Assembly (NCBI RefSeq): GCF_013240295.1
Contig: NZ_JABETK010000001.1
Span: 248,001-312,000 of the forward strand
Direction of reading: 5' to 3'
DNA: 64,000 nucleotides
Source: Neoaquamicrobium sediminum
GTDB lineage: Bacteria > Pseudomonadota > Alphaproteobacteria > Rhizobiales > Rhizobiaceae
Shown here: one piece after another, positions 1-8,539 of the stretch
Layout: every line of letters starts with the position of its first letter
Numbering within the stretch: the first letter of the stretch is position 1
Translations under genes and position numbers: made by a program
Notes under the pieces: generated by a model
Told to the model about the DNA's origin: nothing
Databases searched by the model: none
What the model saw: only the letters and a program-made list of their open reading frames with translations

Positions 1-600
1 ATGGCGACTACGCCCTACGAAATCCTGACCTTCATCGGCCGCGGCGTCAGCCTGCGTGACTACGACCGCCTCAAGGCGGCACTCGATCGCCTTCAGTCGA
101 CCACGGTGGCGACATCGATCCGCCAGCCGACCGAGCGGCGGATGCACCGCTTCTCCTGGATCAACGAATGGAAGGAGAAGGCCGATCATCGCGGGCGTCC
201 GCTGGGGCTCGAACTGATCCTGCCCGATTGGTTCTACGCCGCCGTGCTCGACGACGCGCTCGTGCTGACCATCGACCACGCCTATTTCGATCTGACGGGC
301 GGGCTTGAGCGCTGGCTCTACCGGCTCGTGCGCAAGCATGGCGGCCGTCAGGAATATGGCTGGAGCTTCGATCTCCTCCACCTGCACGCCAAGTCCGGGT
401 CGCTCTCGCCCCTCAAGCATTTCGCCTACGACCTGCGCGACATCGTCCGGCGCCAGCCGCTGCCCGGCTACCGGCTCGTGATCGAGCAGCCGTCAGGTCT
501 TCCCGAACGCCTTTCCTTCGCTCCGACCGACCCGGCGCCCTTCGGCGTGCCGCGGCTTCGCCGTCGCCGTGCAACCGCTCGCTCTGGGGATAAGCTGTGA
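1..600 (+). CDS. repA: Replication initiator RepA (RPA family), 5' end outside the window
   Basis: The 199 visible residues match the C-terminal two thirds of the RPA-type replication initiators of alphaproteobacterial plasmids and conjugative islands. Recognisable parts are a stretch around residues 5-45 (TPYEILTFIGRG, then DYDRLKAALDRLQSTTVATS), a basic RQPTERRMHRFSW segment and the GGLERWLYRLVRKHGG block near residues 100-115. Family members normally carry about 70-90 more residues before the MATTPYEIL segment, so the ATG at position 1 is probably an internal methionine and the gene is cut by the window edge. It is followed by iteron-like repeats and by parA, so it probably starts replication of the excised circle. 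Function is inferred from family and context. Confidence 0.85.
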   Translation: MATTPYEILTFIGRGVSLRDYDRLKAALDRLQSTTVATSIRQPTERRMHRFSWINEWKEKADHRGRPLGLELILPDWFYAAVLDDALVLTIDHAYFDLTGGLERWLYRLVRKHGGRQEYGWSFDLLHLHAKSGSLSPLKHFAYDLRDIVRRQPLPGYRLVIEQPSGLPERLSFAPTDPAPFGVPRLRRRRATARSGDKL

Positions 601-606
601 ATAGTC

Positions 607-670
607 TCGTGCTATCAGGGACCGCGCCTATCGTGCCATCGGGGACCAGATCCTCGTGCTATCGGGGACC
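607..670 (+). repeat. Three iteron-like direct repeats after repA (candidate replication origin)
   Basis: Three near-identical 17-mers stand in the same orientation at 607-623, 631-647 and 654-670. The third reads TCGTGCTATCGGGGACC, and the other two each differ from it by one base. Their starts are 24 and 23 bases apart, about two helical turns each, which is the usual geometry of initiator-binding iterons. They begin seven bases after the repA stop codon. Binding by RepA is inferred. Confidence 0.7.
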
Positions 671-729
671 GGAATCGTCGATTCCTCGCCTTGAATCAAA
701 AGCTTGCGGCGCCCGTAACTTATCTAACC

Positions 730-748
730 AGAATTCCTATGGAATTCT
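730..748. promoter_or_regulatory. Perfect 8-bp inverted repeat upstream of parA
   Basis: AGAATTCC and GGAATTCT are separated by TAT. The dyad sits 64 bases before the parA start codon, with no gene between. It could be an operator for ParA or its small partner, or part of a centromere; nothing in the sequence decides between these. Confidence 0.4.
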
Positions 749-811
749 TCTAACGCACTCCGCCGTTTCTACGATTGCGGAAAACCGCTCGCCGACGATC
801 GGGAGCGCGTC

Positions 812-1465
812 ATGATCGTCGCGCTGCTCAATCAAAAAGGCGGTGTCGGCAAGACGACGCTGGCGCTGAATCTCGCCGGGGAACTGGCCCGTCGTGGTCA
901 GCGCGTCACCCTGATCGACGCGGACCCGCAAGGCTCGGCGCTGGACTGGTCGCAGCAGCGCAGCCGTGAAGGCCTTCCACGCCTGTTCGGCGTCGTTGGC
1001 CTGGCCCGCGACACGCTGCATCGGGAAGCGCCGGAACTGGCCCGCGACGCCGATCATGTGGTCATCGACGGGCCGCCGCGTGTCGCCGCGCTGATGCGCT
1101 CGGCGCTGCTCGCCTCCGACCTGGTCCTGATCCCCGTGCAGCCGTCGCCACTCGACGGCTGGGCTTCGGCCGAAATGCTGGCGCTCGTCACTGAGGCGCG
1201 CATCTACCGGCCGGAACTCGCCGCGCGCTTCGTCCTCAACCGCTGCGGCGCGCGCACCGTGCTGGCGCGAGAGACGGCAGAGACGCTGGCCGATCACGAT
1301 CCGCCGGTGCTCTCCAGCACCATCGGCCAGCGCATTGCCTTCGCGGCGGCGGCGCAGTCCGGCCGCCTCGTCTCGGAACTCGACGACGACACGCCTGCTG
1401 CACGCGAGATCGCAGCGCTGGCAGACGAGCTCGACCGGCTTGGCATCGGGAGAGCCGCGCGATGA
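812..1465 (+). CDS. parA: ParA-family partitioning ATPase
   Basis: This 217-residue protein has the deviant Walker A motif KGGVGKTT at about residues 9-16, Walker A' in LIDADPQGS near residue 39, and Walker B in HVVIDGPP near residue 85, as in the MinD/ParA family. It lacks an N-terminal DNA-binding domain, so it is the short ParA class that works with a small centromere-binding partner. The ATG follows a GGGAG ribosome site. The next gene starts on an ATGA overlap with its stop, which suggests translational coupling. Its role would be segregation or stabilisation of the element when it is circular. Similar short ParA proteins are typical companions of repA in alphaproteobacterial conjugative islands. 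Confidence 0.92.
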   Translation: MIVALLNQKGGVGKTTLALNLAGELARRGQRVTLIDADPQGSALDWSQQRSREGLPRLFGVVGLARDTLHREAPELARDADHVVIDGPPRVAALMRSALLASDLVLIPVQPSPLDGWASAEMLALVTEARIYRPELAARFVLNRCGARTVLARETAETLADHDPPVLSSTIGQRIAFAAAAQSGRLVSELDDDTPAAREIAALADELDRLGIGRAAR

Positions 1466-1713
1466 GCGAGCATCCGACGCGCCGTGGCTTCGCTGCCCGT
1501 CCAGCCGATCCCGAACATTGGATCAAGGCGGCCGACACTCCGCCACGCGACGGTAAGGCTAGCGGTTTCACCGCGCGGCTCACGATCGATGTAACGCCGG
1601 AGCTGCGCGGCCGGATCAAGATCGCCGCCTTCCGTCGGGGCATCACCGTCGCCGACATGCTGCGCGACCTGCTCGCGCGCGAATTCCCCCAAACCGAAGG
1701 AGATCATCCATGA
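1462..1713 (+). CDS. Small ribbon-helix-helix-like partner of ParA
   Basis: The 83-residue product has a disordered N-terminal part of about 35 residues and a C-terminal part (from GFTARLTIDVTPELRG, then KIAAFRRGITVADMLRDLL) with the strand-helix-helix pattern of ribbon-helix-helix DNA binders, similar in build to ParG-type centromere-binding proteins. It overlaps parA by four bases and the next gene by four bases, so it belongs to one transcript. By position it is the likely DNA-binding partner of ParA. The fold is judged only from the residue pattern, so the assignment is moderate. Confidence 0.7.
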   Translation: MSEHPTRRGFAARPADPEHWIKAADTPPRDGKASGFTARLTIDVTPELRGRIKIAAFRRGITVADMLRDLLAREFPQTEGDHP

Positions 1714-2231
1714 CCAGCGCCGCGGTTCCCTCCGCGCGCGGCGGCCCGATGCCACGCGCGCATTCCGCCGACAGCCTTACTCATGTCGAACTGGCGCATA
1801 TCGAGAAGCGGATCGAGAACTGGATCAGGTTCGGCCGCGAAGTGAGCGAGCAGGTGCTCGACCGTCGCCGTCGCATCTTTTCCTACCGGCCCGGCAGCGT
1901 CTTCGCCTTCGTCCGCTGGGCGGCCAACGACTTCGGCACGATCATCTCGCGCATCGACATTGTGCGCGCGGTTGAACCGGGCGAACCCTACCAGACGCTG
2001 CCCTTCGTGCGTCCCGGCGGCGACATCCTGCTCAAGATCGAGGGCTGGCCCAAGGTCGAACAGGTGCTCCGCCACATCGACGCGGTGGAAGCCGCCGGCA
2101 TCGACGCTTGCGACGTTGCTCCCGATCACTGGCGGCATGTCGCCAACCGGATGAGCGCCGGTCATGAACCGCGCGCGTACACGGCTGACCGCCATCAGGC
2201 CTGGCTCAAGCGGCGGGAGATCGAACAATGA
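1710..2231 (+). CDS. DUF2840 family protein of the conjugation module
   Basis: The 173-residue protein belongs to the DUF2840 family, which is found almost always between parA and traF in trb-type conjugative islands. Visible blocks are THVELAHIEKRIENWIRFG near the N-terminus, RRIFSYRPGSVFAFVRW, and a C-terminal AGIDACDVAPDHWRHV segment. There is no signal peptide or membrane segment and no catalytic motif that I recognise, so its molecular function is unknown. It overlaps the previous and following genes by four bases each, so it is co-translated with parA and traF. Confidence 0.85.
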   Translation: MTSAAVPSARGGPMPRAHSADSLTHVELAHIEKRIENWIRFGREVSEQVLDRRRRIFSYRPGSVFAFVRWAANDFGTIISRIDIVRAVEPGEPYQTLPFVRPGGDILLKIEGWPKVEQVLRHIDAVEAAGIDACDVAPDHWRHVANRMSAGHEPRAYTADRHQAWLKRREIEQ

Positions 2232-2773
2232 CCCGCTTCGGTTATGTCATGGTGACGTATTTCTCGGTGATGGGCGTCGCCATCGCCGCGTTCATTCCGA
2301 CGCCGCTGCGCCTCGTCTGGAACGCCTCGGCCAGCGTGCCGATCGGCCTCTATGATCTCGATCCGCCACGCCATCTGGAAATCGGCGATCTGGTCGCCGT
2401 CATGCCGGACAAGCCGCTCGCCGACTTCATGATCAAGCGCGGCTATATCGGTCGCGGCGTGCCGCTGATGAAGCGCGTCATGGGGCTTCCCGGTCAACGG
2501 GTTTGCCGTACCGGCAACGCCGTGACCGTCGATGCCGTGCCGCTCGGCGATGCCCTCGACCGCGACAGCCAAGGCCGAGAGCTGCCCATCTGGCAGGGCT
2601 GCCGCCGCATCGCGGACGGCGACATCTTCCTGATGAACCCTGACGTGCGCGACAGCCTGGATGGCCGCTACTTCGGCCCGATCCCGGCGCGCACCGTCAT
2701 CGGCAAGGCCACGCCGCTCTACACCGACGAGGCCAGTGACGGTCACTACGTCTGGCGTGCCGCCACGCGCTGA
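2228..2773 (+). CDS. traF: TraF-type S26 signal peptidase for conjugative pilin maturation
   Basis: The 181-residue protein has an N-terminal membrane helix (about residues 5-25), then the catalytic serine region SASVPIGLYDL near residue 38 and the catalytic lysine region LMKRVMGLPGQ near residue 80, the Ser/Lys pair of the S26 family. GDIFLMNPDVRDSLDGRYFGP corresponds to the conserved later box of TraF from IncP plasmids. TraF processes and cyclises the TrbC prepilin in the periplasm, and a trbC gene is present about 7 kb downstream. The start overlaps the DUF2840 stop by four bases (ATGA). Confidence 0.9.
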   Translation: MTRFGYVMVTYFSVMGVAIAAFIPTPLRLVWNASASVPIGLYDLDPPRHLEIGDLVAVMPDKPLADFMIKRGYIGRGVPLMKRVMGLPGQRVCRTGNAVTVDAVPLGDALDRDSQGRELPIWQGCRRIADGDIFLMNPDVRDSLDGRYFGPIPARTVIGKATPLYTDEASDGHYVWRAATR

Positions 2774-2841
2774 CCGCTTCCCCATCGGCGGGAGCGGTGT
2801 CCGCCCGATGGATTTCCAACACCACCGCACAGGAATCAGCC

Positions 2842-3189
2842 ATGCCGCAGATTGGTCAATTCACACGCGAGAATGTCGACTTCGTCGGGCGCATCGAGAC
2901 GTTCACGCTCTTCCGCGACATCGTCATCGTTTCGGCAGAGCCGTCCGATGCCGAGAACGCGCCGGACTTCCGTATCCACGCCAGCGACGACGGCAAAGCG
3001 GAGGCCGGCCCGGAAATCGGAGCGGGCTGGAAGCGTACCGGCGAACGCGCCGGCGAATACATCGCCTTGCTGATCGACGATCCTGCTTTGCCGCAGCCGA
3101 TCCGCGCCAACCTGTTCCGCGACGACGATGCCGGCAACGCATGGTCACTGCACTGGAGCCGCCCGCAGGCGCGCGGCGGAAAGGACTGA
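2842..3189 (+). CDS. DUF736 family protein
   Basis: The 115-residue product starts at MPQIGQFTRENVDFVGRIET, the normal N-terminus of DUF736 proteins, so I prefer the ATG at 2842 over in-frame starts upstream. DUF736 proteins are small soluble proteins of unknown function found with conjugative transfer genes of alphaproteobacteria. The C-terminal half (NLFRDDDAGNAWSLHWSRPQ) matches the family well. It lies 68 bases after traF and four bases before the transglycosylase gene, in the same direction, consistent with the transfer operon. Confidence 0.87.
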   Translation: MPQIGQFTRENVDFVGRIETFTLFRDIVIVSAEPSDAENAPDFRIHASDDGKAEAGPEIGAGWKRTGERAGEYIALLIDDPALPQPIRANLFRDDDAGNAWSLHWSRPQARGGKD

Positions 3190-3193
3190 CGCC

Positions 3194-3910
3194 ATGCGCC
3201 GTTCCGCCCTCCTTCTTCTTTCCGGCCTGATCTTTGCCGCCCCATGGACGGCCTCCGCACTGGCGCAGGCGGAGCCGGTGCAGCGTCCGGCGCCTGTCGA
3301 TCCCTATGCCGCCTATATCGCGGAGGCATCGAAGCGCTTCGGCATCCCGACGGCATGGATCAGGGCCGTCATGCGGGTCGAAAGCGCAGGCGACCGCCAG
3401 GCCGTCTCGTCGGCCGGCGCGATGGGGTTGATGCAAATCATGCCCGACACCTGGGCGGAACTGCGCGTCCGGCATCGGCTCGGCAGCGATCCCTATGAGC
3501 CGCGCGATAACATCCTCGCGGGTACGGCTTACCTGCGCGAACTCTACGACCGTTACGGCGCCCCGGGATTTCTCGCTGCGTACAATGCCGGTCCCGGCCG
3601 TTACGAAGCCTCGCTTTCCGGCCGCCCGCTGCCAGCCGAAACCCGCGTCTATGTCGCAACCATCGCGCCGATCATCGACGGCGGTGAAACCGTCAACCCT
3701 GTCATGGTCGCTTCGGTTGAGGCACTCACCTGGACCCGCGCGCCGCTATTTGTTGCGCAACGGATAAACGCCGCGGCTGCCGATCCCGAGTCGGCAGATC
3801 GTCCATCGGACGACGCACCGGCAGCAGTTGCCGTGCGCGATGTCTCTGCCATCGCGCCGCAGTCCGGCAGCTTGTTCGTGCCACGCCGTGCGGAAAGGCC
3901 GGTCCCATGA
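3194..3910 (+). CDS. Lytic transglycosylase (VirB1/TrbN-like)
   Basis: The product has a signal peptide (MRRSALLLLSG to about SALA, residues 1-23) and an SLT domain: catalytic glutamate in RVESAGDR, then GAMGLMQIMPDTW, YEPRDNILAGTAYLRELYDRYG and LAAYNAGPGRY. I chose the ATG at 3194 because it begins the signal peptide; an upstream in-frame ATG overlaps the previous gene. Such enzymes open peptidoglycan locally so that the transfer channel can be built. The last 50 or so residues are a low-complexity tail without recognisable domain. The gene closes the first transfer cluster before the oriT-like gap. Confidence 0.9.
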   Translation: MRRSALLLLSGLIFAAPWTASALAQAEPVQRPAPVDPYAAYIAEASKRFGIPTAWIRAVMRVESAGDRQAVSSAGAMGLMQIMPDTWAELRVRHRLGSDPYEPRDNILAGTAYLRELYDRYGAPGFLAAYNAGPGRYEASLSGRPLPAETRVYVATIAPIIDGGETVNPVMVASVEALTWTRAPLFVAQRINAAAADPESADRPSDDAPAAVAVRDVSAIAPQSGSLFVPRRAERPVP

Positions 3911-4152
3911 CCGCATTGCCTCCCATTCGCATCCTGTCGGGCTCTGGCGCAGCATGGAGGGCGCAGAGGTGGGCACCGGGCACCACGACCGAAGGAGGGC
4001 AGGATAAAGGGCGCACATTGCGCTTCGGTCGGTTGGTTGTTTTTGCTGGGTTTTCTTGAAGGTTGCGCACCTTGCGGCCTTCAACGGCAATGTGTGCCGC
4101 AGGCCCAAACCGCTGTATCTCCACGAGCTTTCGCACATTGCAGAGCCGCGCC
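3911..4152. other. Gap before the relaxase gene with oriT-like features
   Basis: This 242-base non-coding stretch contains CATCCTGT at 3930-3937, which fits the YATCCTG/Y nic motif of IncP/VirD2-type relaxases. It also has a perfect 9-bp inverted repeat (CGACCGAAG at 3986-3994 and CTTCGGTCG at 4023-4031) and the octamer CACATTGC in three places: direct at 4014-4021 and 4134-4141, inverted at 4087-4094. A short palindrome GCGCA-CAT-TGCGC lies at 4011-4023. Its position between transfer genes and next to the relaxase gene fits an origin of transfer, but the nic match is only eight bases and could be chance. The 9-bp stem followed by a T-rich stretch could also serve as a terminator. Confidence 0.4.
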
Positions 4153-5890
4153 ATGTCCGATGAGCGCGAATTCCGTGTCCGCCCGGGCCGCATCCGCTCC
4201 TCCGGCGCGCAGCGGGCCAAGCCCTTCATCGCGCAAGCATTGGCAGCGGCGAAGAAGGCCGGTGGCGGCGTGTCGCGCTCGGGCCGCATCGTGCCCGGCA
4301 ACCGCTCGCGCTTCGGGCACGGCCAGCGCGCGAGCATCCAGGCGAACCGCCTCATCACCTCGCGCTCACGCGGAGCCGTCATCAAGGCGCGCGTTGTGCG
4401 CCACACGGCCCGCACCGCGCCGCTTGGACAGCACCTCAACTATCTGCGCCGCGAGGGCGTGACCCGCGACGGGGAAAAGGCCCGCCTGTTCGGGCCGGGC
4501 AGCGAAAACGCGGATGCCGGTGCCTTTGCCGAGCGCTGCCAGGACGACCGGCACCATTTCCGCTTCATCGTCTCGCCCGACGACGCGCTGGAGGTGGCCG
4601 ATCTCAAATCCTTCACCCGCGATCTCGTCGGGCAGATGGAAAAGGATCTCGGCACCCGGCTCGATTGGGTGGCCGTCGATCACTGGAACACCGAGCATCC
4701 GCATGTCCACCTGATCGTGCGCGGCATTCGTGACGACGGCCAGGACCTCGTCATCGCGCGCGACTACATCAAGGAAGGCATGCGCGATCGGGCGCGCGAT
4801 CTCATCACCCAAGAGCTGGGGCCGCGCACGGATATCGACATCCGTCGAACCCTTGAGCGGCAGATCGAAACGGAACGCTGGACCCAGCTCGACCGGCAGC
4901 TTGTCCGCGACGGGCGCGATACCGGGATCATCGACCTTGCGCCACTTCCAGGCCAGCAGCCCGACGAGTTCCATGCCCTGAAGGTTGGGCGTCTGCGCAA
5001 GCTGGAATCGCTCGGCCTCGCCGGCCAGGTCGGCAATGCGCAATGGTTCATCAAGTCCGAAGCCGAGGCGACGCTGCGCGAGCTGGGTGAGCGCGGCGAT
5101 ATCATCAAGCGGATGCACAAGGCGCTGACCGAGCACGGCATCGAGCCTGGTTCCACCAGCTATGTCCTGGCGGCAGAAAGCCTCGATGTGCCCGTCGTCG
5201 GCCGGTTGGTCGAACGCGGACTCGACGACGAGTTGAACGGCACAGCCTATGCCGTGGTCGATGGCGCGGATGGGCGCACGCACCATATCAAGCTGCCCGA
5301 CCTCGATGCCGCCGGCGACAGCGCGCCGGGCTCGATCGTCGAACTGCGCAAGTTCGATGATGCGCGGGGCCAGCGCCGCGCCGCGCTGGCCGTCCGCTCC
5401 GATCTCGACATTGACGCCCAGGTCAGGGCGTCGGGCGCCACCTGGCTCGACCGGCAGAACATCGCCCGCGAGCCGGTCGCTCTCTCCGAAAGCGGCTTCG
5501 GCGCGGGTGCGAGAAGCCATGTCCGCCCGCGCCGAACGTCTGGTCGAACAGGGCCTTGCCGAGCGGCAAGGCCAGCGCATCAGCTTTGGCCGTAACCTGA
5601 TCGATACGCTGCGGCGCCGAGAACTGGAGGCAGCCGGTGAGAAGCTTGCAGCCGAGACCGGCCAGCCATTCAACCGGGCGGGCAGCGGGGATTATGTCGC
5701 CGGCACCTATCGCCAGCGCCTCACGCTCGCCTCCGGCCGCTTCGCCATGATCGACGACGGGCTCGGCTTCCAACTCGTGCCCTGGACACCCTCGCTCGAA
5801 AAGCAGCTCGGTCGCCATGTCTCCGGCGTCGCCCGTGACGACGGCGGTATCGACTGGAGTTTTAGCCGCAAACGGGGGCTCGGCCTCTAA
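4153..5890 (+). pseudogene. Relaxase / mobilisation nuclease with DUF3363, reading frame broken near 5500-5512
   Basis: The N-terminal half contains a basic leader followed by a relaxase domain with the HUH-type metal site in TEHPHVHLIVRG (about residues 180-191). The rest matches the DUF3363 region of VirD2-like relaxases from alphaproteobacterial islands. This enzyme would nick oriT and pilot the strand to the coupling protein. The first frame ends at 5595 after ALSESGFGAG; the conserved continuation VREAMSARAERLVEQGLAE runs in the next frame to 5890. The change equals one extra base or two missing bases near GGCGCGGGTGCG. Apart from this break both halves are intact, so a sequencing indel is as likely as real loss. 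The start at 4153 was chosen for the usual MSDEREFRVRPG beginning. Confidence 0.85.
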
Positions 5891-5919
5891 CCCTTCATTC
5901 CCAAGAAAGGACCGTCGCC

Positions 5920-7911
5920 ATGTCGGCCACCAAAATCCTCTGGGGCCAGATCCTCACCGTCTTTCTGATCGTGCTCGCCACCACCTGGGGCGCCACCGAA
6001 TATGTCGCGTGGAAGCTCGGCTTTCAGGCGCAACTCGGGCCGCCGTGGTTCACTGTCTTCGGCTTCCCCTTCTACCTGCCCCCCGCCTTCTTCTGGTGGT
6101 GGTACTTCTACGACGCCTATGCACCTGGCATCTTCACCCAAGGCGCGTTCATCGCCGCATCAGGCGGCTTCATCGCCGTGGCCGTCGCCATCGGCATGTC
6201 GGTCTGGCGGGCACGTGAGGCCAAGAAGGTCGAGACCTATGGTTCCGCTCGTTGGGCCGAGACAGAAGAGGTCAAAGCCGCCGGGCTTCTCAGCCCGGAT
6301 GGTGTGGTGCTCGGCAAGCTTGATCGCGACTATCTCCGCCATGACGGGCCGGAGCATGTACTGTGCTTCGCGCCGACGCGCTCCGGCAAGGGTGTCGGTC
6401 TGGTCGTGCCATCGCTGCTGACCTGGCCGGGCTCGGCCATCGTTCACGACATCAAGGGCGAGAACTGGCAGCTCACCGCCGGCTTCCGCGCCCGGCACGG
6501 CCGTGTGCTGCTGTTCGATCCAACCAATGCGAAGTCCTCCGCCTACAATCCGCTGCTCGAAGTGCGGCGCGGCGAATGGGAGGTCCGCGACGTCCAGAAC
6601 ATCGCCGACATCCTGGTCGACCCGGAAGGCAGCCTTGAGAAGCGGAACCATTGGGAGAAGACCAGCCATGCCCTGCTGGTCGGCGCCATCCTCCATGTCC
6701 TCTATGCCGAAGAGGACAAGACGCTTGCCGGTGTCGCCGCCTTCCTCTCCGATCCGAAGCGGCCGATCGAGTCGACGCTCGCGGCGATGATGAAAACCGC
6801 GCATCTCGGCGAAGCCGGGCCGCATCCGGTAATCGCCAGCGCCGCGCGCGAGCTACTGAACAAGTCGGACAATGAGCGGTCGGGCGTGCTGTCCACCGCC
6901 ATGTCGTTCCTCGGCCTCTATCGTGATCCCGTGGTCGCCGAGGTGACGCGCCGCTGCGACTGGCGCATCACCGACATCGTGACGGCCAAACAGCCGACGA
7001 CGCTCTATCTCGTCGTGCCGCCGTCCGACATCAATCGGACCAAGCCGCTGATCCGCCTGATCCTCAATCAGGTCGGCCGCCGCCTGACCGAGGATCTGCA
7101 GGCCAAAGCCGGGCGGCACAGGCTGCTCCTCATGCTGGACGAGTTCCCGGCCCTGGGGCGGCTGGACTTCTTCGAGTCCGCACTGGCCTTCATGGCCGGC
7201 TATGGGCTCAAGAGCGTCCTGATCGCGCAGTCGCTGAACCAGATCGAGAAGGCCTATGGGGCGAACAACTCCATCCTCGACAACTGCCATGTCCGGGTGA
7301 GCTTCGCCACGAACGATGAGCGCACGGCCAAGCGCGTGTCGGACGCACTCGGCACCGCGACCGAGATGAAGGCGATGAAGAACTATGCCGGGCATCGTCT
7401 CTCGCCCTGGCTCGGGCACCTGATGGTCTCCCGCTCCGAGACGGCGCGCCCGCTGCTGACCCCCGGCGAAATCATGCAGCTTCCGCCGAGCGACGAGATC
7501 ATCATGGTCGCGGGCACACCGCCGATCCGGGCGAAGAAGGCGCGCTATTACGAGGACATCAGGTTCAAGGAGCGCATCCTGCCGCCTCCCACCCTCACCA
7601 CACCGAAGCAGGGGCGCCCCGACGACTGGACCACCTTACCGCTTCCGCCACGTCCCCAGCTCACCGAAGCGAAACCGGTCGAGGCCGCCCAGGATGAAGA
7701 CCCAACCGAATCCGAGCGCCGCCATCAGCCGGAACTCAATCGCGTGCAGCCGGTCGAGAAGACGCCGCCCATCGGAAACGAGTTCGAGATCGATGCTGAT
7801 CGCGATGACGAGATGGAGGACGCTGCCACCCGCAACAGGCGGATGAGCGGGATCATGCAGGGCGTAGCGCGACAGGTCTCGCTCGATCCGAACGACGGCA
7901 TGGAGCTATGA
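5920..7911 (+). CDS. traG: TraG/VirD4 type IV coupling ATPase
   Basis: The 663-residue protein has two to three N-terminal membrane helices (about residues 8-30, 50-66 and 78-95) and then a large cytoplasmic ATPase domain. Walker A is APTRSGKGVG near residue 150 and Walker B is LLLMLDEFPALG near residue 405, followed by a conserved segment with IAQSLNQIEKAYG. It receives the relaxase-DNA complex and passes it to the Trb channel. The C-terminal 100 residues are a charged, proline-rich tail. It begins 29 bases after the relaxase gene and overlaps the next gene by four bases, so the three form one unit. Confidence 0.95.
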   Translation: MSATKILWGQILTVFLIVLATTWGATEYVAWKLGFQAQLGPPWFTVFGFPFYLPPAFFWWWYFYDAYAPGIFTQGAFIAASGGFIAVAVAIGMSVWRAREAKKVETYGSARWAETEEVKAAGLLSPDGVVLGKLDRDYLRHDGPEHVLCFAPTRSGKGVGLVVPSLLTWPGSAIVHDIKGENWQLTAGFRARHGRVLLFDPTNAKSSAYNPLLEVRRGEWEVRDVQNIADILVDPEGSLEKRNHWEKTSHALLVGAILHVLYAEEDKTLAGVAAFLSDPKRPIESTLAAMMKTAHLGEAGPHPVIASAARELLNKSDNERSGVLSTAMSFLGLYRDPVVAEVTRRCDWRITDIVTAKQPTTLYLVVPPSDINRTKPLIRLILNQVGRRLTEDLQAKAGRHRLLLMLDEFPALGRLDFFESALAFMAGYGLKSVLIAQSLNQIEKAYGANNSILDNCHVRVSFATNDERTAKRVSDALGTATEMKAMKNYAGHRLSPWLGHLMVSRSETARPLLTPGEIMQLPPSDEIIMVAGTPPIRAKKARYYEDIRFKERILPPPTLTTPKQGRPDDWTTLPLPPRPQLTEAKPVEAAQDEDPTESERRHQPELNRVQPVEKTPPIGNEFEIDADRDDEMEDAATRNRRMSGIMQGVARQVSLDPNDGMEL

Positions 7912-8372
7912 AGGCCGTGGAGACCCGCAAGAAGAAGGCCCAGATCTCGGTCTATCTCGATCCGGCGATCATGGCGATGCTTGCCGACCATGCGGCGCGC
8001 CGGGACCAGTCGCAGTCGATGATCGCCGAGGCTGCGATCGCGTCCTTCCTGTCACCGGATGCGGCTGAGCGTCGGGAAGCAGTGATCGCCAAGCGTCTCG
8101 ATCAGCTCGACCGGCGCATGACCCGGCTCGAACGCGATAGCGGCATCGCGGTGGAAAGCCTGGCCGTGTTTATCAAGTTCTGGCTCGCGACCACGCCAGC
8201 CTTGCCCGAACCCGCTGCGCAGGCAGCGCGTGCAAAAGCCGCCGAGCGATACGACCAGTTCGTCACTGCGCTCGGTCGGCGTCTCGCCAAAGGGCCGAAG
8301 CTCCGGCAGGAGGTTTCGGAGGACTTTGGGGAATCTCCAGCATCGTCCCGCGCTGACGCACGAGGCGAATAG
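7908..8372 (+). CDS. CopG-type ribbon-helix-helix regulator of the transfer cluster
   Basis: The N-terminal 50 residues (KKKAQISVYLDPAIMAML, then RRDQSQSMIAEAAIASFL) have the strand-helix-helix pattern of CopG/MetJ DNA-binding proteins. The middle part is a probable coiled coil (RLDQLDRRMTRLERD), and the C-terminal part has no known domain. This 154-residue type is a constant neighbour of traG and trbB in such islands and is annotated as a CopG regulator. It overlaps traG by an ATGA and is followed by a 167-base gap with dyads that it might bind, which would place trb under its control. That last step is inference. Confidence 0.82.
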   Translation: MKAVETRKKKAQISVYLDPAIMAMLADHAARRDQSQSMIAEAAIASFLSPDAAERREAVIAKRLDQLDRRMTRLERDSGIAVESLAVFIKFWLATTPALPEPAAQAARAKAAERYDQFVTALGRRLAKGPKLRQEVSEDFGESPASSRADARGE

Positions 8373-8539
8373 CGATCCATCTCGTAAGTTCAAGAGAAAG
8401 CCATCACCGCCGTTCTCCTGTATTTGCGCGCTACACTACTACGCCTCTGAATTCTTGTTGAACCTGCCCCAAATAGGGCTCTTTTAATCATCCCCGTCCG
8501 GGGACCGTTTGATGTTTCCCCGGCGGACACGGGGATCAG
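8373..8539 (+). promoter_or_regulatory. Leader of the trb operon with two GC-rich dyads and a weak promoter candidate
   Basis: Two related inverted repeats stand just before trbB: TCCCCG-TC-CGGGGA at 8491-8504 and TCCCCG-(7)-CGGGGA at 8517-8535. A weak sigma70-like pair, TTGAAC at 8458-8463 and TTTTAA at 8482-8487 (18-base spacer), lies just upstream. The dyads would then sit in the start of the transcript or over the operator. The CopG protein encoded upstream is the most obvious candidate to bind here. Only the repeats are directly seen. Confidence 0.4.

Noticed and set aside
600-670. CRISPR-like array after repA
   Set aside because: Only three 17-base units with 6-7 base gaps; this is iteron geometry, and no cas gene is present.
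4366-5673. 435-codon frame opposite the relaxase gene
   Set aside because: No recognisable domain and fully inside the relaxase; composition fits a shadow frame.
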